Positions 42,203 to 53,075 of a DNA stretch of 64,000 nt are shown here, in pieces. Both the position numbers and the translations under genes were made by a program. The number at the start of each line of letters is the position of its first letter. Position 1 is the stretch's first letter. A model generated the notes under the pieces. That model was not told the origin of the DNA, did not search any database, and saw only the letters and a program-made list of their open reading frames with translations. Origin of the DNA: Selaginella tamariscina. Taxonomy: Eukaryota > Streptophyta > Lycopodiopsida > Selaginellales > Selaginellaceae. The stretch is from positions 256,001-320,000 of the forward strand of contig PUQB01000022.1 in the NCBI GenBank assembly GCA_003024785.1. Direction: 5' to 3'.

Positions 42203-43178
42203 TGTTAAACAGGAAAACCGAAAATCCCACCTTTTTCCTGTTTAACCCGATTTCCTTTCTCCTAACCTTTAGGAAAGGTTACACACTTTCTTTCCTTCAA
42301 CTCTCCACACATATATATATCAAAACTCCTTCTCTTAAAGCCACAATGACTGGTCTCCGAAGTCAAGGGCAAGAACGGATTTTGGCTATTGCCTTGTTAG
42401 ATCCATTCATTGAGAGTACACATACATACACACAATATCTTATAATATGCATCTTTCATTACTACATGAATACAAAAGACAAAGTGTAGAGAACCTTTAT
42501 CTCCTGCTGAAACTTCAAAATAGAGACCCTCCTCTCCTGTTAGAACTTCTTGTGGAGACCCTTCTGGAGACCCTTTCTTCGTTGCCCTAACTACCCTTAA
42601 CTACCCTTCCTCTCGCCACGTCATCCTTTCCTTTACTAGATTTCCTTTTCCTTTTCCTTTTCCTTTTCCTTTACGAGATTTCCTTTTCCTTTTCCTTTTC
42701 CTTTTCCTTTACTAGATTTCCTTTTCCTTTTCCTTTTCCTTTTCCTTTACGAGATTTCCTTTTCCTTTTCCTTTTCCTTTTCCTTTACGAGATTTCCTTT
42801 TCCTTTTCCTTTTCCTTTTCCTTTACGAGATTTCCTTTTCCTTTTCCTTTTCCTTTACGAGATTTCCTTTTCCTTTTCCTTTTCCTTTACAAGATTTCCT
42901 TTTTCTTTTCTTTTTCCTTTCCCTTACTCACCTTTTCCTCTCGGTTAGGATTTTCCTCATTCACAGCCTTTCTTTCCTCTTCCTTACACACCTTTTCCTC
43001 TCGATAAGGATTTTCCTCCTTCACAGCCTTTCTTTCCTTTTCCTTACGCACCTTTTCCTCTCGGTAAGGATTTTCCTCCTTCACAGCCTTTCTTTCCTTC
43101 CATGCTTACTATAGACCTTCCTACCCTTATTCTCTCTACAGTAGTATGTCCTATGCTCCTAATATTTTACCTTTAACA
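42203..43178 (-). repeat. E6 3' LTR (976 bp, expanded minisatellite)
   Basis: TG...CA ends. Compared with the 702-bp 5' LTR it carries a large expansion of TTTCCTTTTCCTTTTCC units ending ACGAGA at about 42625-42895. A second small repeat, TTTTCCTCTCGGTAAGGATT (about 60-bp period, three copies), lies at 42940-43090. Confidence 0.93.
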
Positions 43179-43317
43179 CTGCCCCCTCCTTATTCGTTGA
43201 TGTGTCCTCACGGCAACTATCCTATTCCTTCCTTTGGATGTTTATCTTCATGGTACTGATTCTCTCCTTTATACTTCCAAAAGTTGTCCTTCACTTTCCT
43301 AAGTTCTTGGTTTGAAG

Positions 43318-44092
43318 TTAATACCTTAAGTTGTAGCACTTGCTTTCCTGCATCTTATTCCTTAGGATCAGGATTTGCTTTCTCTTCCTGTTCCTGATTA
43401 GTTTTTCCTTCATGTTCCTTTGCTTCTTTTCTATGTTTATATTCTCTTGCTTTAAAGGATCTGTGGTATACACATATGTATACTCTGAAGGTTGTTCCTG
43501 CAAATCAATCTTATATGGGATTGTCTTATAGAACTTTTTCTGTAATTCAGGTCTGTCGTTTTCCTTTTGCTGAACAGTTTCTTTTCCTTTCAGCATTACG
43601 TGAATGTCAATATATGTTAAGACCTTTAAATTAGGATATGTTTTCAGGATTTCTACTTCTTCCTGATTATCTATCCCATTAAACCAATCATATCCTTCTA
43701 GTCGGATTTCCTTTTTAACATACCTTTTAGTATGTTTACAGATCACTAATTTTCCTTCTCCTTCTTTTACCATCATCTTTTCTATTTTCCAGTTCTGAAT
43801 AACCTTATTAGACTTAATCCATAGTCTGGCTAAGAACATAGTATAAACAGTATCCTTTTCTTCTTTTTGTAGGATAAGCAAGGATATCGTATATTTGAAT
43901 CCTTTTACTATGATAGTGACTCCTCTCATTATGCTTAATGACCTTACACTTCGTTGATCAGCCATTTTAAGGTTAAATGGAGCAGGTTGGATTGCTCCTA
44001 AACCCATCCTTTTACATTCACCTTCTTTAATAAAATTCACACATGAACCTCCATCTATTAACACTCGTTTTAACTTATTTCTTCCCACATAT
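43318..44092 (-). CDS. E6 aspartic protease and C-terminal tail
   Basis: Open from inside E7's junction at 44092 to 43318. Active site RVLIDGGSCVNFIKEGECKR, then PAPFNLKMADQRSVRSLS, YTMFLARLWIKSNKVIQNW (ILG-equivalent) and EGYDWFNGIDNQEEVEILKT, with a Lys/Gln/Glu-rich tail that ends before the purine tract. The N-terminal part of the domain lies on the other side of E7 (48774-48983: VTLGQLIKVAPYIRNQILNA and DGQVPCIIVV). E7 inserted about 15 codons before the catalytic Asp. Confidence 0.82.
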
Positions 44093-44097
44093 ACTAT

Positions 44098-44642
44098 TGT
44101 TAACATACAAAACTTTCCTGTGTGCAGAAAACACTGTTCACAGCGCAGGAAAAGCTTTGCAAGTTAAAGTGTAAAGATTTCGTCCAATAGAGAGCTCTAT
44201 AAATATACACTTATCTCGTCTCTAAGGTCAAGGATAGGATTTTGCTTTGGCCATTGCCATGTATAAGCATTCACAATACACCATAAATATGCACTTGCAT
44301 TACTATATGAATACAAAGAAATAGCAAGTGTGGAGACTTACTTCTCTCCCTAAGATACTCTCTCTCTCATGCATTGCTCTCCATAGCCTTCTTAGTCTTC
44401 ATAGTCTCTCTCTCTTGCTGCCCTTCCTTGCCCTAACCGAATCCTGTCCTCCTCCAACCGTCATAATTGTCTGCTTCCTGCAACCGTAGGATCCTTCCTA
44501 CCCTGTAGGATTTTTCCTACTGCTGTAGGATTTTTCCTGTACACAGGATATTTCCTACTACTACTTTCCTACAAGTTACTTCTCCACCGTAGGAAAGTCC
44601 TATGTATGCAGTTCCTACATGCTATATTTTTGGCCTCTAACA
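44098..44642 (-). repeat. E7 3' LTR
   Basis: TGTTAGAGGCC...GTTAACA in sense orientation. Dense GTAGGA/TCCTAC motifs lie at about 44480-44600. Nearly identical to 48227-48768. Confidence 0.95.
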
Positions 44643-44687
44643 CTATTCCCCACCTTGAATCCTTGCAATGTCCTCATTGCAACTATC

Positions 44688-45235
44688 CTACTCCTTCCTT
44701 ATGATGTTAATTTTCATAGTACTATAATTCTCCTCTTTGTGCTTTTGAAAGTTGTTCCTCTCTTCCTTTAGTTTTTGGTTGGAAGTTGATACCTTGAGTT
44801 GTAGCACTTGATTTTCTTCATGATGTTCCTTAGGCTCACTATTTGCTTTCTCTTCCTGTTCCTGAATAGTTTTTCCTTCCTGTTCCTTAGGCTCATCCTC
44901 TATAAACGGAATAGGAAAAACATCCTTCTTTGTGGCATCATTTAACTTCTTATAGTTTACACATATTCCCAACTTTCCATTCTTTTTAGGAACAATCACA
45001 AGTGGTGATAACCATTGTGCACCATGTATAGGATAAATAAAACCACACTTAACAGCTTATCTATCTCCTCCTTCACAAGCTGTGCATAATTAGGATTCAT
45101 CCTATATGCTCTCTGTTTTACAGGCTCACTTCCTGGTAATAATTGTATAGTGTGTATACACAATTCAGGAGGTATGCCTTTAAGATCTTTATAGGACCAG
45201 GCAAAAACATCCTGATATTTTTGAAGCAAATTCAA
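44688..45235 (-). CDS. E7 truncated reverse transcriptase
   Basis: The frame 45235-44996 reads LLQKYQDVFAWSYKDLKGIP, LPGSEPVKQRAYRMNPNYAQ and LVKEEIDKLL, the start of RT. After a frameshift the 44999-44688 frame gives PKKNGKLGICVNYKKLNDAT and KKDVFPIPFIED, and then departs into a Glu/Lys/Gln-rich tail to the stop. Everything from the D-F-(S)G-Y block onward is missing, including both catalytic aspartates of the FLDD motif, so no polymerase can be made from this copy. Confidence 0.85.
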
Positions 45236-45407
45236 TCCTTTTTCTTAGAATTCTTTATCTAATTCCTGAGCAATGAATAGGTTTTTAGGTTCATTTTCTG
45301 TACCTATATTCACTTGCTGCAAAGGATCTGTAGTATACACATATGTATACTCTGCAGGTTGTTCCTGTAAATCAATCTCATATGGGATTGCCTTATAGAA
45401 CTTTTTC

Positions 45408-46070
45408 CTACAATCCGGGCCTATCTTCTTCCTTTTGCTGAATAGTTTTCTTTCCTTTCAGCACTACGTTTAAGTCTATATCTGTCAGGACTTTTAAGTC
45501 AGGATATGCTTTCAGGATTTCTACTTCTTCCTGATCGTCTAAGCCATTAAACCAGTCATATCCTTCTAAAATAAGAGGTCTATTTTCCTTTTTAACATAC
45601 CTTTTTGTATGATTGTATATCACTGGTTTTCCTTCTCCTTCTCCCAGCGTCATCTTTCCTGTTCCCCAATCCTGTATAACTTTGGCAGTTTTCAGCCAAG
45701 GCCTACCTAATAACATAGTATATACAGTATCTTTTCCTTCCATTTGGAGGACAATAAGGGACACTTTATATTTAAGACCCTTTATAGATATAGTCACTCC
45801 TCTCACTATACCTGTAGGCTTGACACTTCTCTGGTCTACCATTTTTAAATTAAAAGGAGCAGGCTCAATGGGTCCTAAACCCATTTTCTTACAAGCATGT
45901 TCCTAATAAAATTAACTCCTGAGCCTCCATCTATAAGAACTTCTTTTATCTTGTTTTTACCAATATATACAGTAATGCTGGGCACATACCCATCATAATC
46001 ACCTTCTTTTTCATAATATTTTTCTACTGGTGAATTTCATTTCCTGTATAGGTAGGTAAGGATTTGATTT
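45408..46070 (-). pseudogene. E7 aspartic protease
   Basis: The active-site segment VLIDGGSGVNFI lies at about 45945-45910, one frame before the long 45884-45408 frame: GLGPIEPAPFNLKMVDQRSV, YTMLLGRPWLKTAKVIQDW and EGYDWFNGLDDQEEVEILKA. It is highly similar to the E6 protease. Read-through to the RT part needs a further frame change near 45400. Confidence 0.82.
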
Positions 46071-46549
46071 TTAATATATGGGGCAATATGTATTAATTGT
46101 CCCAACGTGATTGTAATTTCTTGGCTCAATGCACTTTGAGCCATTGATTCTGCCACGTCATCCTGAATCCGTTTCACATGAATACTCTGTTTTCTAGGGT
46201 TACTCTGTTTTACAGGAATATTCTTTTTCTCTTGAATATTCTTCCCTAAAATAGAATCAGTTATTTTTAGATCTTTAGGTATATCGTCGGTTGTATATCA
46301 TCATCCGAGATATACTCAGGGAGATCTCGTTCTTGGAGATGAGTGTCCATCTCTCCCATTGTTTGCGTACTATCCGCAATGGATTCACAAAATTTCCTTC
46401 TTCTGCTGGAAGGTATTCCTGTTTCTGACATATATTTCTTTTTGTACAGATTACTGCTCTCACGGCAGGATGGTTTTCCAGCTCATTCTGTCCACGTCAA
46501 TGAACCGAGCTCCAAGCTCTCTCTTAGGAGCATTGTTTGAGGTGGAAGG

Positions 46550-48099
46550 CTGATTCTTAGGACAATTTGGAGAAATATGTCCTTTCTCTCCACATGTATA
46601 ACAAGTAAGATTAATAGAATTCTTCCTTGTACTTGTCTTTGTCTATAGTTATTTTGATCTCCATAACTTTCTTTTCTTGGATATCTTTCTGTCCTCTATA
46701 GGACGTCTCTTCCTTCCCATATTAGGCTTATATGGTGGAGCATATCTAGTTTGATTCCCTTATATCTCCTCCTGTATAAGGAACATTCCTTCTGTTATCA
46801 AAAGGATTCTGTTTCTTCCTTCTTCCCAACTCCCAGGCTGTTCCTCATAATAGAGCTTCCTATTCCGAGATGGGAATGTGGTAACAGGTGGTTGTTCACA
46901 GGAAACGCCTGTTATACCACCTTCATTTCTTCCTTCCTTTCTCCTTTCTTTTTCCACACGTGCCACATTTGATTAATAAAATACTTACAGTCTTTTGCCG
47001 AATGTCCTTCTTTATCACATATTTGACATTTTGGCAACTGTAGTCTACACTCATCCTTAGTATGTCCAGGATTTTTACACTTGGCACACCATACTTTGGC
47101 ATCTAATTCCTTATACACAGGATTACCTTTCAAGGACTTAACTAGCTGTAATAACATTCTCTCATCAGCCTTATAATCCCGAACTTTGATAGGTTCATCC
47201 TCATCATCTGAACTATCCCCTTTCTCCTTGAGGATTTTATCTTTCCTTCTGCTATGTTTTCTATTTGTCTCCTCTTCTTCTCATAATCTTTAAGATGCTT
47301 TACAAGATCTTTCCTGTCTACTTCCTCAATTGTCATTGCATAATGCCTATATGGCTTCTGCAATCCTTGCTTATACCATTGAAGCAAAGCTTCTTCCTTA
47401 ACATATAGTGAGCATTTCTTTTCATGCTTTTTAAAACGGTGTGTATATTCCTCTAGAGTTTCAGTTTTTTTTGTAGGATATTTCTGAGCTTCTCTAAGTG
47501 CTCTTCAGGCAACTCTTCCTTTTTAAAGTATTCTTTAAAAGCTTCTGTAACTTTCTCATAATCTTCTCTCACTTCTTTCTCCAACTCATAATACCAATCA
47601 GATGCATTTCCTTTTAATGTGTGAGGAAATATAAGCAACTTATCTGCATTGCTTACTTTATACAACTTTACAACTTCCTCAAACTGCAATAAATGTCTTT
47701 TAGGATTTTCCTTCTTTCCTGCGGAAAATATTGGGAACATCAACGTGCCTCCCAACATTCCGGGGAAAAGTGTCATATTAGACATGCTCGGTGGGTTTTC
47801 TCTACCACCTTCCTCCTCACCAAGAGGGGAATTTCAGGAGATACTCCTCCTGGTCTAATAGGAATCCTGTTCTCCGAGGAGTTCCTTCCAACTCCTCTTC
47901 TCTGCAGTTTGATAGTCACCGTATTGTATATCCTCCACACCTTTAGCAGCACTTTCTCCTATCTGATCAATGAGTTTTATAAAGCTTCTTGCCTATTAGA
48001 AGCTCTATTTGCTCAGCTCGGGCAGCCTCTCTTGGCCTGCCTATTATCTCTCTCTCTTGCTAGAGATAAGTTAGGATTATGTTGCCTCCAAGGCTCCAT
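46550..48099 (-). pseudogene. E7 Gag with CCHC zinc knuckles (broken)
   Basis: The likely start is the ATG at 48099-48097 (MEPWRQH...). Frame 47785-47453 has the capsid part: LFPGMLGGTLMFPIFSAGKK, KENPKRHLLQFEEVVKLYKV and LKGNASDWYYELEKEVREDY. Then come LQWYKQGLQKPYRHYAMTIE (from 47387) and two knuckles, CAKCKNPGHTKDEC and CQICDKEGHSAKDC (47090-46990). A third CYTCGEKGH-type knuckle lies near 46605-46565. Frame changes near 47460, 47150 and 46900. Confidence 0.83.
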
Positions 48100-48207
48100 C
48101 CATCATCATATATATACACACTTCTTTTTCACTTAAGCTCTACTTCTCTCAGAGCTATATCACTTCTCACTTAGGAATTCAACAAATTCCTCCACAACAA
48201 TGGCGAA

Positions 48208-48224
48208 ATCCCTATGGTCGCCAT
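48208..48224 (-). promoter_or_regulatory. E7 primer-binding site
   Basis: The minus strand reads TGGCGACCATAGGGATT, two bases inside the 5' LTR. Confidence 0.8.
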
Positions 48225-48226
48225 GT

Positions 48227-48768
48227 GTTAACATACAAAACTTTCCTGTGTACAGAAAACACTGTTCACAGCGTAAGAAAAGCTTTGCAAGTTAAAGTGT
48301 AGGGATTTCGTCCAATAAAGAGCTCTATAATATACACTTATCTCGTCTCTAAGGTCAAGGATAGGATTTTGCTTTGGCCATTGCCATGTATAAGCATTCA
48401 CAATACACCATAAATATGCACTTGCATTACTATATAAATACAAAGAGATAGCAAGTGTGGAGACTTACTTCTCTCCCTAAGATACTCTCTCTCTCATGCA
48501 TTGCTCTCCATAGCCTTCTTAGTCTTCATAGTCTCTCTCTCTTGCTGCCCTTCCTTGCCCTAACCGAATCCTATCCTCCTCCAACCGTCATAACTGTCTG
48601 CTTCCTGCAACCGTAGGATCCTTCCTACCCTGTAGGATTTTTCCTACTGCTGTAGGATTTTTCCTGTACACAGGATATTTCCTACTACTACTTTCCTACA
48701 AGTTACTTCTCCACCGTAGGAAAGTCCTATGTATGCAGTTCCTACATGCTATATTTTGGCCTCTAACA
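48227..48768 (-). repeat. E7 5' LTR
   Basis: Near-identical to 44098-44642. Followed by ACTAT (48769-48773). Confidence 0.95.
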
Positions 48769-48773
48769 ACTAT

Positions 48774-50923
48774 GATGCAAGGAACTTGTCCATCATAATC
48801 ACCTTCATACAATACTTCCTTATCCATTTTACAGACTGTATATCCTTCACTCGAAGGTGGTGTTTGCTGAACTAAGCTTAATGCATTTAATATCTGATTT
48901 CTTATATATGGAGCTACCTTTATCAACTGTCCAAGCGTAACCTTTACCTCCTGATTTATAGCTTGGTGATACATGGAGTCCATTGTTTTATCATGTAATG
49001 GTAATAATGAAAAACTTTGTTCACCTTTATCTATATCACCTTTGTCTATACCTTCTGATTCATTATCAATCTGACCTTTCTGGTCCGGATCCTGCTCCTG
49101 CTCGCTTACTTTTCCTGTAACAAGCTCTCCTTCTTGTTAGGAATAGTAACTACCTCTCCTTCTCCATCATAACAGGATTCCTTCTCATTCCTTTGAAGAG
49201 CTATAACTGCCCTTATAACGGGTGGATACTCATCCTTTTCCTCCTCTATTTGAATAAGTCATGTTGTAGGCTGTACATTAGTCATTCTGGTGGAAGTAGG
49301 AGGTTGTACATTCCGCCTTGGACATTCCCTAGAGATATGTCCTGTTTCACCACATGTATAACAAACCTGGGAAGGAAAATTCCTACCCTGTGGTCCTTGT
49401 CTATGATTGACCTGATTATATTGATCATTTCTACCTCTTTGACCTTGATAAGGTCTTGCTTCTCTCTATATTGTTTATCATTTCTTTCTGTATAGGATCT
49501 ATTCTTCTGTTGTCCATTGTATGGACCATTCTTTTCTCCATAATACCTATCCTCTTTATTTTCGTAAGGAACATCATTCCTTCTCTCATAATATCCACTG
49601 TTCCTATTCTGATAAGGAACTTCATTCCTTCTGCCATACATATTATTCCTGTTCTCATAAGGAATAGCATTATCATTTCTATCATTCCCATGATTCCTGT
49701 TAGGTGGGAACCTTCTAGGAGGTGGACGTTCATCCATTCTCCTTTCTCTCTCTATACCAGCCACATTCTAGTTCAGGAAATGTCTGCAGTTTCAGGCTAC
49801 ATGTCCTTCCTTTCCCAGATTTGCATGTAGGTAGTTGCAGCCTACATTCCTCCACCGTATGGCCCGGATTGTTATTTAGTGCACCATACCTTTGCCTTTA
49901 TCTCTTCCTTAACTGTCATTCCCTTTAAGGTTTTCATCATTTGAGCCAATGCTTTCTCATCTATTGATATTTACAAACCTTTACTACATCAGCTTCCTCT
50001 TCCTCTTCATCAGAGGATTCTTCCTTTTTCCATATACTTTCAGCTTTCTTTCTCAATCTTTTCTATTTGCCTCCTCTTCTTCTCATATATTTTTAATTGA
50101 TCAATGAGATCCTCTCTATCCTTTTCATTGATAGTAAGTGCTAGATCTCTATATGGTTTTAGCAACCCTTGCTTATACCATTGCAATAAGGCATCCATCT
50201 TACATATGCCTTACACTTTTTCTCATGTTTCTTAAAACGGTGTGTATATTCATCTATCTTTTCTGTTTTGCCTTGAAGGATAGTCCTTAACTTCTCTAAA
50301 TGTTCCTCCGGCAATTCCTCCTTTCTGAAATATTCCTTAAATGCATCAGTAACCTTTGATAATCCTCTCTGACTTCCTTTTCTAAATCATAATACCAGTC
50401 AGAGGCATTTCCTTTCAATGTATGTGGAAATATAAGCAGCCTTTTGCATCCGTCACCTTATACAGTTTTACTACCTCTTCAAACTGTTGTAAGTGCCTTT
50501 TCGGATTTTCTTTCCTTCCTGCAGAGAATGTGGGATACATCACCGTACCCCCAAACATTCCCGGGAAAAGTGCCATATTTGTAATAACCCTTTGCTCTGG
50601 TGTATTCCTCTTACACCTTCCTCCCTTCCTCTTCGAGAGTTCTCAGGAGATCCTTCTCCTTGCAATCTCGGTTATGAACAGCACTCCTTCCGTTCCTCTC
50701 ACAGTCTCCTCTAAACCAGCTGTTTGATATTGCCTCCAATTCTCTGGATCAGCCTCAGATTTCTGTATTGTTTATGCAATATCCTCTACTATCTTACCAA
50801 GGATATTTTGACGTCTATTTTCGTCAGTTTCAGGTTGCTGTTGGGCAGCCACTCTATTGGCCTGCTTTGGTTCCTTTGATCAGCTAAGGCTGGATCAGGA
50901 CGATGGTTCCTCCAAGGTTCCAT
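48774..50923 (-). pseudogene. E6 Gag with CCHC zinc knuckles (broken)
   Basis: The likely start is the ATG at 50923 (MEPWRNH...). A VMYPTFSAGRKENPKRHLQQ-type segment near 50530-50480 and the LQWYKQGLLKPYRDLALTIN-type segment near 50190-50130 match E9. Knuckle remnants lie at about 49890-49780 (broken by single-base losses compared with E9) and a CYTCGETGHISREC knuckle near 49360-49310. The 49764-49282 frame between them is an Asn/Arg/Tyr-rich linker with the repeated pattern RRNxxPYxNRN. The end (48983-48774) is the pre-protease segment. Confidence 0.8.
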
Positions 50924-51032
50924 TCATTCTTCTCTTTACACATCCGGCTCTACACCTTCCGAGCCTTTTTCAGAATGAAATTCTATCTTTTTAGCCTCTT
51001 TTTTAATGAATGCTAACACTGCAATGGCGAAA

Positions 51033-51049
51033 TCCCTCTGTGGTCGCCA
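51033..51049 (-). promoter_or_regulatory. E6 primer-binding site
   Basis: The minus strand reads TGGCGACCACAGAGGGA, two bases inside the 5' LTR; identical to E9. Confidence 0.85.
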
Positions 51050-51051
51050 AA

Positions 51052-51753
51052 TGTTAAACAGGAAAACCGAAATCCCACCTTTTCTTGTTTAACCCGGTTT
51101 CCTTTCTCCTAACCTTTAGGAAAGGCTACACACTTTCTTTCCTTCAACTCTCCACATATATATATCAAAACTTCTTCTCTCAAAGCCACAATGACTGGTC
51201 TCCGAAGTCAAGGGCAAGAACGGATTTTGGCTATTGCCTTGTTAGATCCATTCATTGAGAGTACACATATATACATAAGATCTTATAATATGCACCTTTC
51301 ATTACTACATGAATACAAAAGACAAATGTAGAGAACCTTTATCTCTGCTGGAACTTCAAATGGAGACCCTCCTCTCCTATTAGAACTTCTTGTGGAGACC
51401 CTTCTGGAGCTCCCTACCCTTAACTACCCTTCCTCTCGCCACGTCATCCTTTTCCTTTACGAGATTTCCTTTTCCTTTTCCTTTCCTTTTCCTTTTCCTT
51501 TCCGTTACTCACCTTTTCCTCTCGGTTAGGATTTTCCTTTCACAGCCTTTCTTTTTCTTCCTTACGCACTTTTCCTCTCGATAAGGATTTTCCTCCTTCA
51601 CAGCCTTTCTTTCCTTTTCCTTACGCACCTTTTCCTCTCGGTAAGGATTTTCCTCCTTCACAGCCTTTCTTTCCTTCCATGCTTACTACAGACCTTCCTA
51701 CCCTTATTCTCTCTAGTAGGATGTCCTATGCTCCTAATATTTTACCTTTAACA
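51052..51753 (-). repeat. E6 5' LTR (702 bp)
   Basis: TGTTAAAGGTAAAATATTAGG start and TTTAACA end in sense orientation. Carries the shorter version of the CCTTTT minisatellite. Flanked by GGATC at 51754-51758. Confidence 0.94.
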
Positions 51754-51758
51754 GGATC

Positions 51759-52244
51759 CTAAAGTCTACTCTGGTTATCCTCTAGGGTTCGGGGGATAGT
51801 CATTCTAAGGGACTTAGGATAGGACCCTAAGTCTTCTGCCTAATTAAGCATCTGAGTCAAACTCTTGGGTCATCTTGGAAGACTGAAAGACTTGGCATTG
51901 CTCACACAGAGTAATGACATTGGAAGGCCACTTGGCAGCCACGTGTTGGCCCTTTGAGTTAAAACTCTGACAGCGACTGTATGTTCTAAGGCAATGTAAA
52001 AGATATGGAAACTTTAAGTATTATCTACAATTAATTTCATTGGAGGACAAGAGAATAATTGATGAAGAACATCAAGATCCTTTGTCAAGCTCAAGGGGAC
52101 AAGTACATTCTAAAGTACATGGTCTAATTGGACAACATGTACAAAATATTGAAGACAAAGAGTTGTGGTAGTTGCAAATTCTTACAATTTCCCAATAAAG
52201 AGGCTTCTTAAATTTCATGTGAGTATCCTTACATCATTCAGTGG
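51759..52244. other. Spacer between E6 and E8
   Basis: No gene seen. Continues the pre-insertion sequence left of E6 and ends AGTGG (52240-52244), the expected E8 target duplication. Confidence 0.5.
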
Positions 52245-52854
52245 TGTTAGGATCATAGTTAGACATTGATAGAATTTCTTGTTATTTTATGGGCAATATA
52301 ATGGGAAAATATCAAAAACAATATATATTATGGAAAATCGAGAGTGGGAAGGATATATTGGAGTACCAGTTACTAACGTAATACCGCAATATGAGTCATC
52401 ACCACAATACGATACCAATGGAGTACGGCATGTTTGGATAAGGATAAGGAGGAGTTACAGTAATTGAATGGATAAGGTTGAGAGGCAGTTGCGATAACTG
52501 CTAGTACGGGACCTAGAGTACGGGTATAAATAGATTAGATTAGGACTAGAAGGGGATCCCGAGTATACTGTTATTTTGTACCATGTACTGTGCGTGGACA
52601 TAATTAAGTTTCCTTTCTCTCTCTATACGTTTAACTCTTACTTGTATTTCTGATTGATGTATACTATTTCTCTCTTCCAATACTGTGATGGGATCCATAG
52701 TACTGCTGTCTACTATACACCTGGCCATCCTTACCCTTTTCCCAACCTTCTGATGTCTGATTTCTTCTTTATCTTATTCCGGTAGACCCTTTAATATGGG
52801 TTTATTGACAGCAATCTTACCTATGTGTAGAGGGTAGTATTTTACGGTTCAACA
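52245..52854 (+). repeat. E8 5' LTR (610 bp)
   Basis: TGTTAGGATCATAG start, GGTTCAACA end. A TATAAATA box at 52525-52532 is kept in the 3' copy (near 60963). Confidence 0.93.
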
Positions 52855-52856
52855 TA

Positions 52857-52873
52857 TGGCGACCACGGAGGGA
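52857..52873 (+). promoter_or_regulatory. E8 primer-binding site
   Basis: TGGCGACCACGGAGGGA, two bases after the LTR. Confidence 0.85.
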
Positions 52874-53075
52874 TGGTCATGTTAGTAGGTAATTGATAAT
52901 GTGTTTGTAGAATGTATCAGGATGGGTAGACCGATACCCAAAGGAGTTGTGACGGAGGAAAAAGATTAAGGTTAGGCGAGAGTCCTTAATACGATCAGCA
53001 CAGCTATTGTGGAAATGGAAAATAGTGCATCGAAGACCGCGTGAGAATGGACTTGCAGCATATAGTAGTAAGTGA

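Larger units (their letters stand above)
44098..48768 (-). mobile_element. E7: non-autonomous Ty3/gypsy element nested in E6
   Basis: LTRs at 48227-48768 (5', 542 bp) and 44098-44642 (3', 545 bp) are nearly identical, with a perfect ACTAT duplication at 44093-44097 and 48769-48773. Primer-binding site at 48224-48208; purine tract at about 44657-44643. It encodes gag, protease and only the beginning of RT, which breaks off into a charged tail. RNase H and integrase are absent. The close LTR match makes it the youngest datable insertion here. Confidence 0.93.
42203..51753 (-). mobile_element. E6: non-autonomous Ty3/gypsy element (gag + protease only), minus strand, containing E7
   Basis: LTRs at 51052-51753 (5') and 42203-43178 (3'), flanked by GGATC on both sides (42198-42202 and 51754-51758). 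Primer-binding site at 51049-51033; purine tract at 43191-43179. After removing nested E7 (44098-48768) the inside is about 3.2 kb and holds gag and protease; RT, RNase H and integrase are completely absent between the protease and the purine tract. It must therefore depend on enzymes from another element. Confidence 0.92.

Noticed and set aside
42887-43084. Minus-strand ORF with repeated KEENPYREEKV units
   Set aside because: It lies inside the E6 LTR and is a translation of its minisatellite.
49456-49830. Hydrophobic Ile/Leu/Phe-rich plus-strand ORF that looks like a membrane protein
   Set aside because: It is the antisense of the Asn/Arg/Tyr-rich Gag linker of E6; the equivalent antisense frame recurs opposite E9 Gag (62777-63217).
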